Assembly: GCF_963678635.1 (NCBI RefSeq)
Contig: NW_026970756.1
Span: 177,501 to 210,000 of the forward strand
Length of the DNA: 32,500 bases
Direction: 5' to 3'
Source of the DNA: Symsagittifera roscoffensis
Taxonomy: Eukaryota; Xenacoelomorpha; Acoela; Convolutidae
Below the pieces are notes generated by a model. It searched no databases and was not told the DNA's origin. It was given only the letters and a program-made list of their open reading frames with translations. A program made the translations under genes and the position numbers. Shown piece by piece: positions 21,591-31,990 of this stretch (positions are counted from its first letter, which is position 1; each line of letters opens with the position of its first letter).

Positions 21591-21994
21591 GTCGCTCGAA
21601 CTTGGGTATTCTGTTGATCAAAGAGCTGTTTAGATGTAGTACCGGTGTGATACATGTGATTGCATTGAGAGAGCGTTTAAACAGTGTTCGATCTTCAGTT
21701 TGCCTTCGTAAGAGTAAGACTGAGAAATGCGAGGGCCCAAACGCTCAAAAACAGGGTGATCTATGCTTGGGTAACACTTAGTACGAGAGGAACAGTGTGT
21801 TCAGTTCCCTGGTTTCAAGCGTCTGCCTGAGAAGGCGGATGCGAAGCTACAATTGATGACCTAAAGCGTAGATTGAATTGCTCTATCTGCATCATGAAAA
21901 TTGCCTTTAATGGTTTAAATTGGCAGTATCAAGTATATTGATGCTGTTGACCCCGATGTCAGATAGGAATGCAATCCCCCATTGATGATGGGAG
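21591..21994 (+). repeat. ITS2-like element fused to a 28S 3' fragment, copy 2
   Basis: A 404-bp unit of the same design. The ITS2-like half (21591-21754) is closer to the 332-bp repeats, with gtagtaccggtgtgatacat. The chimeric 28S part follows at 21755-21994. Confidence 0.85.
21755..21994 (+). rRNA. Chimeric 28S fragment with the sarcin-ricin region, copy 2
   Basis: From ttagtacgagagg (21778) to gatgatgggag (21994) this copy appears identical to copy 1, about 217 bases. At the fusion point it has gtaacactta where copy 1 has three more bases, gtaatcacactta. The identity means recent duplication, gene conversion or constraint. Confidence 0.8.
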
Positions 21995-23866
21995 GTCACT
22001 CAAACTTGGGTATTCTGTTGATCAAAGAGCTGTTCAGATGTAGTACCGGTGTGATACATGTGATTGCATTGAGAGCGCGTTTAAACAGTGTTCGATCTTC
22101 AGTTTGCCGTTGTAAGAGAAAGACTGAGGAAAGCGAAGGCCCAAATGCTTAAGAACAGGGTGGTCCAGACAGCTCAAAGTCCGACTGCGGTTGGCTTTGT
22201 TCTAATCGAGTGAACACTTACTTTTGGAGAAATCCGATCGTAGGAGTGATCAGTCTTCGGATTGATCCGGTTCTTTTACTGGTGTATCTGTCAGATCCTT
22301 AGGGACTGGATAGAACACTTAAGCAAGTCGCTCGAACTTGGGTATTCTGTTGATCAAAGAGCTGTTCAGATGTAGTACCGGTGTGATACATGTGATTGCA
22401 TTGAGAGCGCGTTTAAACAGTGTTCGATCTTCAGTTTGCCGTTGTAAGAGAAAGACTGAGGAAAGCGAAGGCCCAAATGCTTAAGAACAGGGTGGTCCAG
22501 ACAGCTCAAAGTCCGACTGCGGTTGGCTTTGTTCTAATCGAGTGAACACTTACTTTTGGAGAAATCCGATCGTAGGAGTGATCAGTCTTCGGATTGATCC
22601 GGTTCTTTTACTGGTGTATCTGTCAGATCCTTAGGGACTGGATAGAACACTTAAGCAAGTCGCTCGAACTTGGGTATTCTGTTGATCAAAGAGCTGTTCA
22701 GATGTAGTACCGGTGTGATACATGTGATTGCATTGAGAGCGCGTTTAAACAGTGTTCGATCTTCAGTTTGCCGTTGTAAGAGAAAGACTGAGGAAAGCGA
22801 AGGCCCAAATGCTTAAGAACAGGGTGGTCCAGACAGCTCAAAGTCCGACTGCGGTTGGCTTTGTTCTAATCGAGTGAACACTTACTTTTGGAGAAATCCG
22901 ATCGTAGGAGTGATCAGTCTTCGGATTGATCCGGTTCTTTTACTGGTGTATCTGTCAGATCCTTAGGGACTGGATAGAACACTTAAGCAAGTCGCTCGAA
23001 CTTGGGTATTCTGTTGATCAAAGAGCTGTTCAGATGTAGTACCGGTGTGATACATGTGATTGCATTGAGAGCGCGTTTAAACAGTGTTCGATCTTCAGTT
23101 TGCCGTTGTAAGAGAAAGACTGAGGAAAGCGAAGGCCCAAATGCTTAAGAACAGGGTGGTCCAGACAGCTCAAAGTCCGACTGCGGTTGGCTTTGTTCTA
23201 ATCGAGTGAACACTTACTTTTGGAGAAATCCGATCGTAGGAGTGATCAGTCTTCGGATTGATCCGGTTCTTTTACTGGTGTATCTGTCAGATCCTTAGGG
23301 ACTGGATAGAACACTTAAGCAAGTCGCTCGAACATGGGTATTCTGTTGATCAAAGAGCTGTTCAGATGTAGTACCGGTGTGATACATGTGATTGCATTGA
23401 GAGCGCGTTTAAACAGTGTTCGATCTTCAGTTTGCCGTTGTAAGAGAAAGACTGAGGAAAGCGAAGGCCCAAATGCTTAAGAACAGGGTGGTCCAGACAG
23501 CTCAAAGTCCGACTGCGGTTGGCTTTGTTCTAATCGAGTGAACACTTACTTTTGGAGAAATCCGATCGTAGGAGTGATCAGTCTTCGGATTGATCCGGTT
23601 CTTTTACTGGTGTATCTGTCAGATCCTTAGGGACTGGATAGAACACTTAAGCAAGTCGCTCGAACTTGGGTATTCTGTTGATCAAAGAGCTGTTCAGATG
23701 TAGTACCGGTGTGATACATGTGATTGCATTGAGAGCGCGTTTAAACAGTGTTCGATCTTCAGTTTGCCGTTGTAAGAGAAAGACTGAGGAAAGCGAAGGC
23801 CCAAATGCTAAAAAAACAGGGTGGTCGAGACAGCTCAAAGTCCGACTGCGGTTGGCTTTGTTCTAA
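21995..23866 (+). repeat. 332-bp ITS2-like tandem repeats, five full and one partial
   Basis: Units start at 21995, 22327, 22659, 22991 and 23323, with a partial unit at 23655-23866 that runs into 5.8S. They are almost identical, with cactcaaac in the first and gaacatggg near 23333 as exceptions. Much of the unit aligns with ITS2 at 31290-31540, through gaacRcttacttttggag, cttcggattg, ctggtgtatct and aagtcgctc. A 7-bp stem AATCCGA/TCGGATT in the repeat becomes AATCTGA/TCGGATT in ITS2, still paired through a wobble. Confidence 0.93.
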
Positions 23867-23895
23867 ATCAAACCAGTGCTAGATGGTCGAAAAAC

Positions 23896-24021
23896 AACCT
23901 TCAACGGGGGATCACTAGGCTCGCTTTACGAGGAGGAGCACAGCTATATGTGTTAATTCAGTAAGAATCGCAAGATTTGTTTACTGACCTCTCTAACGCA
24001 AAAGGCGGTCTCAGCTTCGGC
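23896..24021 (+). pseudogene. 5.8S rRNA truncated at its 3' end
   Basis: Identical to the first ~126 bases of the 5.8S at 31144. It keeps ccttcaacgggggatcacta at the 5' end, then gaggaggagcacagc and ctctaacgcaaaaggcgg. It breaks inside the CAGC-TTCG-GCTG hairpin: after ttcggc (24021) the sequence is spacer (ccagtggtg). The strand that pairs with the 28S 5' end is missing, so this copy should not form a normal 5.8S/28S junction. No 28S follows it. It could be processed as a shortened RNA or be non-functional. Confidence 0.85.
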
Positions 24022-25693
24022 CCAGTGGTGTAAAAGTTATAGCGCTTTGGCTGAACTGCAATTTTGAGCTCAAAAAGTGACGAAGTTTAGAAGAATGAAA
24101 TTTCGGGCAACAAAAAATTGTTCAATTTTAATATAATTATAACCGCTGGAAAGCCCTTGAGCATAGCTTTCTAATGGTATATTACAATTTTTTTTACTAA
24201 AATTAGTTTAGGTTCCAGCTCGAGTTAAAAATTGACTTTTGCTATTTTTTCAAAAAAAAAAAAAAATTTCACTTCAGTCTCTTGCATTTTTGGTCAACAA
24301 AAAATTGTGCGATTCACTTCGGGTAAAAAGCGTTGGAAAGTACATGGGCAGGGCTTTCCGGGCGTGTTTTCAAAAGTTATTTTGAGCAAAAATTGAGCAA
24401 ATGGTGAGCATTTGAAAAAAAAAAATTTTTCCCCAGAAATACTCATTTAGGAGATTTCTGTGTATTATAGGGGGAGGGTAGTAGCGAGAATTTTCAAAAA
24501 AATTTTGAAAAATTTCAAAATTTTTGAAAATTTTTTTTTTACTTCCTAACCTCAAAAGCGTATCAGAAAGGCGTAATTTGATGAGACTTGACCACTGGTA
24601 AAGTATCATCGCTCGATTTCGCCTCAGTAAGGAGAACCATCCAAGGTTCGAAAAGAACGAAGGTCAGATAGTTTATAACTAGAAAGCAGAACCAAAACTG
24701 CCTTAAAGGCTTTGTGTAGTTGAGCAAAGTCTCTTCTCGAGAAGGCTAAGAAAAGCTTGAAATTGAAGCAATCAGTCGTTGAGCTGTTTGTGAAAAGAAG
24801 GATTGGCTTTAGCTAAGGTGCTTCTAAGTACTGCGCATAACTATGAACCGGTGTAAACCAAATCATGCTTGGTGGCTCTTGCATGAGACTGGACTTGGTG
24901 CCCCAGTCAAAGTAGCTTGCTTATAGGTATGGTTGGATATGGTTAGCCGTATCAGCACCAGAGGTGCAACAACCGTGCTGTTTAACTAAGTGAGCTGTCG
25001 AGTTGAAGTCGTCTTGGTCTCAAAGAAACGTGCTTGGTGGCGCTTGCATAAGCCTGGACTTGGTGCCCCAGGAAAGACTTACTTATAGGTGTAGTTGGAT
25101 ATGGTTTACCGTATCAGTACCAATGGTGCACAACTATGCTGTTTAACTGAGTTAGTCAGAGGACGGCGTTTCCTAAGTCCTCTAGAGTCTAAGATTGCTT
25201 TAGCTCGTGAAGGTTCTAATCATGCTTGATGGCTCTTGCATGAGACTGAACTTGGTGCCCCAGTCAAAGTAGCTTGCTTATAGGTATGGTTGGATATGGT
25301 TAGCCGTATCAGCACCAGAGGTGCAACAACCGTGCTGTTTAACTAAGTGAGCTGTCGAGATGAAGTCGTCTTGGTCTCAAAGAAACGTGCTTGGTGGCGC
25401 TTGCATAAGCCTGGACTTGGTGCCCCAGGAAAGACTTACTTATAGGTGTAGTTGGATATGGTTTACCGTATCAGTACCAATGGTGCACAACTATGCTGTT
25501 TAACTGAGTTAGTCAGAGGACGGCCTTTCCTAAGTCCTCTAGAGTCCAAGACTTCTTTAGCTCGTGAAGGTTTAAAATGCTGATAGTAGTAGTTTGTGCG
25601 TGGGAAAGGTTGACCTTAGTGTGCCTTTCTGGAAAGGTAGCAGCTTGCAAATCAGGGTTCGGTTTGAAAAAGCTAGCTTCCGAAGTACTTTAA
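24022..25693 (+). other. IGS and 5' external spacer of the second copy
   Basis: Same content as 16770-18441: AT-rich modules to about 24860, with the palindrome cluster at 24489-24542, the 357-bp duplication at 24861-25574 and the short unique part before 18S. It follows the broken 5.8S directly, with neither 28S nor 368-bp array between. If the Pol I promoter lies in this stretch, the second 18S would have its own. Confidence 0.8.
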
Positions 25694-26827
25694 ACTGATT
25701 GATCCTGTCAGTTGCCATATGCTTGTCTGAAAGACTAAGCCATGCATGTGTAAGTGAAACTTGCAAAAGTGAAACCGCGAATGGCTCATTAAATCAGTAT
25801 CTAAAAGTTGAGTTACCTGTCAGATGAATAACTGCGGTAACCCTGCAGCTAATGCATGCAGATTGCGTGACTCCGGTCGCGAACTTTTACAAGAATTCAC
25901 CGAGCGACCTGCTAAGTACGGGCGCATACCGGATGAATCCAAAGTAACTGAAAGATCCCAGATGGCTTAGGCCGGGGGACGCAGCTTCCGAATTTCTGAG
26001 CTATCAACCTATGATGGTAGTGTAACGGACTACCATGGTTGTGACGGCTAACGGGGAATCAGGGTTCGATTCCGGAGAGGGAGCCTTAGAAACGGCTACC
26101 ACATCCAAGGAAGGCAGCAGGCACGCAAATTACCCACTCTCCGCACGAGGAGGTAGTGACGAGAAATAATGATATGAGCCTTAATGGTTTGTAATCAGAA
26201 TGGAAAGGATGCAAAAGCTCCTTTGATGATCGAGTAGAGGGCAAGTCTGGTGCCAGCAGCCGCGGTAATACCAGCCTCTACAAGCGTATGCAAAAGTTGC
26301 TGCGTTTAAAAAGCTCATAGTTGGATCTGTTTGAGTATAACGGTAACATGGTGGTTAGTTAACGCTTTCCACTCGTTACGCTCATCCTTCGCATCGAAGA
26401 AATACCTTGCACTTAAATGTGACGAGGTGTGGAAACGGTGTTTTCACTTTGAGAAAATTAGAGTGTTCAAAGCATCCTTTGGGATTGAATAATCAAGCAT
26501 GGAATAATGGAGAATGACCCGCGTTTTACTGATGCCGGTGGCTAAAGTGCGGTAATGATTGAAAGGAACAGCCGGGGGCATTTGTATTGCTACGTTAGAG
26601 GTGAAATTCTTGGATCGTGGCAAGACAAACTACTGCGAAAGCATTTGCCAAGAATGTTTTCATTAATCAAGAACGAAAGTTAGAGTATTGAAGAGGATTA
26701 GATACCCTCGTAATTCTAACCATAAACTATACCAACTTACGATTTGTCAAAGTCTCTTCTGACTTGGCAAGAAATTAACCGGGAAACCAAAGTTTATTGG
26801 TTCCGGGGGAAGTATGGTTGCAAAATC

Positions 26828-26873
<46 letters not shown>

Positions 26874-27318
26874 GCGGCTTAATTTGACTCAACACGGGAA
26901 ATCTCACCAGGTCCAGACATCTTAAGGATTGACAGATTGATGATCTTTCATGATTATATGGGCGGTGGTGCATGGCCGTTCTTAGTTAGTGGAGTGATCT
27001 GTCTGGTTAATTCCGATAACGAACGAGATCTTGATCATCTAAATAGTGCCATTCTCGTTAGAGTATTGGTTACTTCTTAGAGGTACTATGTGCAATTAAA
27101 TAGCACAAGTGAAGTGAGGCTATAACAGGTCTGTGATGCCCTTAGATGTCCTGGACTGCACGCGCGCTACACTGGTGAATTTAAATTGAGGGATAACCTT
27201 GGCCTATATGGTCCGGGTAATCACCTAAAATTCATGAGCGTGAAGGGGATCGAATGTTGTAACTTGCATTCGTGAACCAGGAATTCCTAGTACTCGGTAG
27301 TCAACAACTACTGGGGAT

Positions 27319-27358
<40 letters not shown>

Positions 27359-27444
27359 TGATTGGATGTTTAAGCAAGAATTGCGGAAGCCCGTCGCTGA
27401 GACTTCGGTCCTGGCAATAGGTGGAAGCGGATCGAGCTTAATTG

Positions 27445-27482
<38 letters not shown>

Positions 27483-27504
27483 GGAACCTGCGGAAGGATC
27501 AGTG
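25694..27504 (+). rRNA. 18S small-subunit rRNA, second copy, with 4-base deletion
   Basis: Matches the first 18S except for loss of four bases near the 5' end: aaatcagttactatct became aaatcagtatct, with the gap after 25798. The loss lies just after the conserved gaatggctcattaaatca, in the 5' domain where helices form early in 18S folding. All later universal motifs are present, including gtgccagcagccgcggtaat, ggaattgacggaaggg and the 3' end. Whether the deletion is real, tolerated or a sequencing error cannot be told here. I saw no other damage. Confidence 0.95.
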
Positions 27505-28595
27505 ACTAATGCCACTGTTTGAGCGAAGAGCCGGTCAGCTCATTAAATATGACCCGGTACGCAGTAGATCTTTTTGGAGATTTTGCTGAAAGGTGGTGGT
27601 GTATAATCAAGAAAGAGTCGGTGGTGCATGAGTGTAAGAGAGACGGTGGTGCATGAGACTGGGGATTGGCTCCCAGTCAAAGTAGCTTGCTCGGTGGTTG
27701 ATGATAGCAAGAAAGAGTCGGTGGTGCATGAGAGTAAGAGAGACGGTGGTGCATGAGACTGGGGATTGGCTCCCAGTTAAAGTAGCTTGCTCGGTGGTTG
27801 ATAATAGCAAGGAAGAGTCGGTGGTGCATGTGAGTAAGAGGGACGGTGGTGCATGAGACTGGGGATTGGCTCCCAGTTAAAGTAGCTTGCTCGGTGGTTG
27901 ATAATAGCAAGGAAGAGTCGGTGGTGCATGATAGCATGATGTTCCTTCATGGTTCATCTAAGAGTTGGTCTAGCTAAGGTTAGATTGGCTCAAGGTAGTC
28001 CTTAATGGATCACCTTAGATTCCCGAAAGATAATTCAAAGAGAGTTGACCTGATGCAAGTTAGGTTAACTCAAGGTGATCCTTGTTGGTGATCCTTAGTA
28101 TGATGGTGGTGCATTAGCAAGAAAAACGGTGGTGCATGATAGCTTGAGACTGGGGATGGGCTCCCAGTCAAAGTAGCTTGCTCGGTGTGGATGATAGCAA
28201 GTGAGAGTCAGTGGTGCATTATAGCAAGAGAGAAGGTAGCCAAATGTCTCGTCATTGTTGACGCCAAAATCAGGTAGCCAAATGCCTCGTCATTTTTGAC
28301 GCCAAAAGCAGGTAGCCAAATGCCTCGTCATTTTTGACGCCAAAAGCAGGTAGCCAAATGCCTCGTCATTGTTGACGCCAAAAGCAGGTAGCCAAATGCC
28401 TCGTCATTGTTGACGCCAAAAGGAAGTCGCTCAAACTTGGGTATTCTGTTGATCAAAAAGCTGTTTAGATGGTAGCTTAGGAGTAACTTCTCCTAGATAA
28501 GCTTGTTTGATGGTCGTTTAAACAGTGTACGATTTTCAGTTTGCTTTCGTTAGAGAAAGATTGAGGAAAGCGAAGGCCCGAATGCTTAAGAACAG

Positions 28596-28838
28596 GGTGA
28601 TCTATGCTTGGGTAATCACACTTAGTACGAGAGGAACAGTGTGTTCAGTTCCCTGGTTTCAAGCGTCTGCCTGAGAAGGCGGATGCGAAGCTACAATTGA
28701 TGACCTAAAGCGTAGATTGAATTGCTCTATCTGCATCATGAAAATTGCCTTTAATGGTTTAAATTGGCAGTATCAAGTATATTGATGCTGTTGACCCCGA
28801 TGTCAGATAGGAATGCAATCCCCCATTGATGATGGGAG
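28596..28838 (+). rRNA. Chimeric 28S fragment, second segment, copy 1
   Basis: Counterpart of 21348-21590, with ggtgatctatgcttggg joined to the sarcin-ricin 3' domain; I noticed no difference. See that entry for interpretation. Confidence 0.8.
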
Positions 28839-29002
28839 GTCGCTCGAACTTGGGTATTCTGTTGATCAAAGAGCTGTTTAGATGTAGTACCGGTGTGATA
28901 CATGTGATTGCATTGAGAGAGCGTTTAAACAGTGTTCGATCTTCAGTTTGCCTTCGTAAGAGTAAGACTGAGAAATGCGAGGGCCCAAACGCTCAAAAAC
29001 AG

Positions 29003-29242
29003 GGTGATCTATGCTTGGGTAACACTTAGTACGAGAGGAACAGTGTGTTCAGTTCCCTGGTTTCAAGCGTCTGCCTGAGAAGGCGGATGCGAAGCTACAA
29101 TTGATGACCTAAAGCGTAGATTGAATTGCTCTATCTGCATCATGAAAATTGCCTTTAATGGTTTAAATTGGCAGTATCAAGTATATTGATGCTGTTGACC
29201 CCGATGTCAGATAGGAATGCAATCCCCCATTGATGATGGGAG
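29003..29242 (+). rRNA. Chimeric 28S fragment, second segment, copy 2
   Basis: Counterpart of 21755-21994, with the shorter gtaacactta junction retained. This is the fourth copy of the fragment in the window. Confidence 0.8.
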
Positions 29243-31114
29243 GTCACTCAAACTTGGGTATTCTGTTGATCAAAGAGCTGTTCAGATGTAGTACCGGTGT
29301 GATACATGTGATTGCATTGAGAGCGCGTTTAAACAGTGTTCGATCTTCAGTTTGCCGTTGTAAGAGAAAGACTGAGGAAAGCGAAGGCCCAAATGCTTAA
29401 GAACAGGGTGGTCCAGACAGCTCAAAGTCCGACTGCGGTTGGCTTTGTTCTAATCGAGTGAACACTTACTTTTGGAGAAATCCGATCGTAGGAGTGATCA
29501 GTCTTCGGATTGATCCGGTTCTTTTACTGGTGTATCTGTCAGATCCTTAGGGACTGGATAGAACACTTAAGCAAGTCGCTCGAACTTGGGTATTCTGTTG
29601 ATCAAAGAGCTGTTCAGATGTAGTACCGGTGTGATACATGTGATTGCATTGAGAGCGCGTTTAAACAGTGTTCGAACTTCAGTTTGCCGTTGTAAGAGAA
29701 AGACTGAGGAAAGCGAAGGCCCAAATGCTTAAGAACAGGGTGGTCCAGACAGCTCAAAGTCCGACTGCGGTTGGCTTTGTTCTAATCGAGTGAACACTTA
29801 CTTTTGGAGAAATCCGATCGTAGGAGTGATCAGTCTTCGGATTGATCCGGTTCTTTTACTGGTGTATCTGTCAGATCCTTAGGGACTGGATAGAACACTT
29901 AAGCAAGTCGCTCGAACTTGGGTATTCTGTTGATCAAAGAGCTGTTCAGATGTAGTACCGGTGTGATACATGTGATTGCATTGAGAGCGCGTTTAAACAG
30001 TGTTCGATCTTCAGTTTGCCGTTGTAAGAGAAAGACTGAGGAAAGCGAAGGCCCAAATGCTTAAGAACAGGGTGGTCCAGACAGCTCAAAGTCCGACTGC
30101 GGTTGGCTTTGTTCTAATCGAGTGAACACTTACTTTTGGAGAAATCCGATCGTAGGAGTGATCAGTCTTCGGATTGATCCGGTTCTTTTACTGGTGTATC
30201 TGTCAGATCCTTAGGGACTGGATAGAACACTTAAGCAAGTCGCTCGAACTTGGGTATTCTGTTGATCAAAGAGCTGTTCAGATGTAGTACCGGTGTGATA
30301 CATGTGATTGCATTGAGAGCGCGTTTAAACAGTGTTCGATCTTCAGTTTGCCGTTGTAAGAGAAAGACTGAGGAAAGCGAAGGCCCAAATGCTTAAGAAC
30401 AGGGTGGTCCAGACAGCTCAAAGTCCGACTGCGGTTGGCTTTGTTCTAATCGAGTGAACACTTACTTTTGGAGAAATCCGATCGTAGGAGTGATCAGTCT
30501 TCGGATTGATCCGGTTCTTTTACTGGTGTATCTGTCAGATCCTTAGGGACTGGATAGAACACTTAAGCAAGTCGCTCGAACTTGGGTATTCTGTTGATCA
30601 AAGAGCTGTTCAGATGTAGTACCGGTGTGATACATGTGATTGCATTGAGAGCGCGTTTAAACAGTGTTCGATCTTCAGTTTGCCGTTGTAAGAGAAAGAC
30701 TGAGGAAAGCGAAGGCCCAAATGCTTAAGAACAGGGTGGTCCAGACAGCTCAAAGTCCGACTGCGGTTGGCTTTGTTCTAATCGAGTGAACACTTACTTT
30801 TGGAGAAATCCGATCGTAGGAGTGATCAGTCTTCGGATTGATCCGGTTCTTTTACTGGTGTATCTGTCAGATCCTTAGGGACTGGATAGAACACTTAAGC
30901 AAGTCGCTCGAACTTGGGTATTCTGTTGATCAAAGAGCTGTTCAGATGTAGTACCGGTGTGATACATGTGATTGCATTGAGAGCGCGTTTAAACAGTGTT
31001 CGATCTTCAGTTTGCCGTTGTAAGAGAAAGACTGAGGAAAGCGAAGGCCCAAATGCTAAAAAAACAGGGTGGTCGAGACAGCTCAAAGTCCGACTGCGGT
31101 TGGCTTTGTTCTAA
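29243..31114 (+). repeat. 332-bp ITS2-like tandem repeats, second copy
   Basis: Five full units and one partial one, at 7248 bp from the first array. A private change, ttcgaacttc, is seen near 29671, and the gaacatggg variant of the first array is absent. Confidence 0.92.
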
Positions 31115-31143
31115 ATCAAACCAGTGCTAGATGGTCGAAAAAC

Positions 31144-31295
31144 AACCTTCAACGGGGGATCACTAGGCTCGCTTTACGAGGAGGAGCACAGCTATATGTG
31201 TTAATTCAGTAAGAATCGCAAGATTTGTTTACTGACCTCTCTAACGCAAAAGGCGGTCTCAGCTTCGGCTGTTGATCGCGTCCGAATCAGGGTTA
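31144..31295 (+). rRNA. 5.8S rRNA, complete but highly diverged
   Basis: RNA of the 60S subunit, about 150 nt as expected. It aligns through aaccttcaac at the 5' end, gaggaggagcacagc (usual gatgaagaacgcagc), gtaagaatcgcaaga (usual gtgaattgcaga) and ctctaacgcaaa (usual tttgaacgcaca). A CAGC-TTCG-GCTG hairpin (31260-31271) sits where the 3' variable stem belongs. The 3' strand AATCAGG (31285-31291) is complementary to CCTGATT (31616-31622) at the 28S start, with TTA/TAA beyond a bulged G. That is the known 5.8S/28S helix and confirms the call. The exact ends are estimated. Confidence 0.88.
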
Positions 31296-31607
31296 TTTGA
31301 AATCGATTGAACGCTTACTTTTGGAGAAATCTGAGGGTAAGAGCGATCTGTCTTCGGATTGGTCCGTTCTTTTGCTGGTGTATCTACGAGATCCTTCGGG
31401 ATTGGTTAGAACACTTAAATCAAGTCGCTCAAACTTGGGTATTCTGTTGATCAAAGAGCTGTTCAGATGTAGTACCGGTGTGATACAACATGTGATTGCA
31501 TTGAGAGCGCGTTTAAACAGTGTTCGATCTTCAGTTTGCCTAAGCTAGAGTGATAAACTCCTGCACATTACTACTTCGGTAGTTTTATGGATGCTTGAGT
31601 GCCTTTA
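31296..31607 (+). other. ITS2
   Basis: Spacer of about 310 bases between 5.8S and 28S. Much of it (up to about 31540) is a diverged relative of the 332-bp ITS1 repeat, followed by unique sequence. A perfect ACTAC-TTCG-GTAGT tetraloop hairpin lies at 31570-31583, shortly before 28S. The 5' limit depends on the estimated 5.8S end. Confidence 0.8.
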
Positions 31608-31952
31608 AATCGTAACCTGATTTGGACGAGAGAACCCCCTGAACTTAAGCATATCAGTAAGGGGAGGAAAAGAAATCAACCGAGAATCCCTTAGTAATGG
31701 CGAATGAACAGGGAAAAGCTCATCGGGAAGAGGAGTGGTAACACTCCTCGGTGTCCGGTATGGTTTGCTGCCTGGCTTGTTGACTTGACTGGATGTCTAT
31801 TGGAAAATAGCATCAAAGAGGGTAAAAATCCCGTAACAGTCTTGTTATAACTTGTCGACGGCGCATTCCTATGAGTAGAGTTGTTTGAAAGTGCAACTCG
31901 AAGCTGGAGATATGTCTCTCCAAAAGCTAATTATAAAGCGAGACCGATAGCA

Positions 31953-31990
<38 letters not shown>

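Larger units (their letters stand above)
20257..23895 (+). other. ITS1, expanded to 3.6 kb, first copy
   Basis: Internal transcribed spacer between 18S and 5.8S, normally removed from pre-rRNA. It is far longer than typical ITS1s of a few hundred bases. In order it contains a unique start, 100-bp tandem repeats, a folded region with an 80-bp imperfect duplication, five 38-bp hairpin repeats, two ITS2-like/28S chimeras and five full 332-bp ITS2-like repeats plus a partial one. No coding capacity is supported. Confidence 0.85.
16770..24021 (+). repeat. First copy of a 7.25-kb tandem rDNA segment
   Basis: This 7252-bp segment (diverged spacer repeat, IGS/5' ETS, 18S, ITS1, partial 5.8S) is followed directly by a second copy at 24022-31269. 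Corresponding points are offset by 7252 bp up to a 4-bp deletion in the second 18S, and by 7248 bp after it. Apart from that deletion I noticed about six substitutions. At the junction the 5.8S sequence ends at 24021 and the spacer motif ccagtggtg begins at 24022, with little or no microhomology. An in-place duplication or an assembly error could both produce this. Confidence 0.9.
27505..31143 (+). other. ITS1, second copy
   Basis: Same layout as the first ITS1: 100-bp repeats at 27609-27933, five 38-bp hairpin repeats at 28235-28425, two ITS2-like/28S chimeras at 28426-29242 and the 332-bp repeats at 29243-31114. It ends in the complete 5.8S. The equal repeat number in both copies implies that the duplication is younger than the repeat expansion. 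Confidence 0.85.
24022..31269 (+). repeat. Second copy of the 7.25-kb rDNA segment
   Basis: Repeats 16770-24021 base for base except for a 4-bp deletion in 18S (after 25798) and a few substitutions: agagggacgg near 27838, aagaaaaacg near 28122, agattgagg near 28558 and ttcgaacttc near 29671. All internal repeats keep the same copy numbers. Beyond 31269 the 5.8S continues normally, so this copy is joined to the ITS2-28S part. Confidence 0.9.

Noticed and set aside
21578-23866. Short frames within ITS1, such as MGILLIKEL (also 28826-31114)
   Set aside because: They overlap ITS2-like repeats and the 28S fragment on both strands; rRNA-derived.
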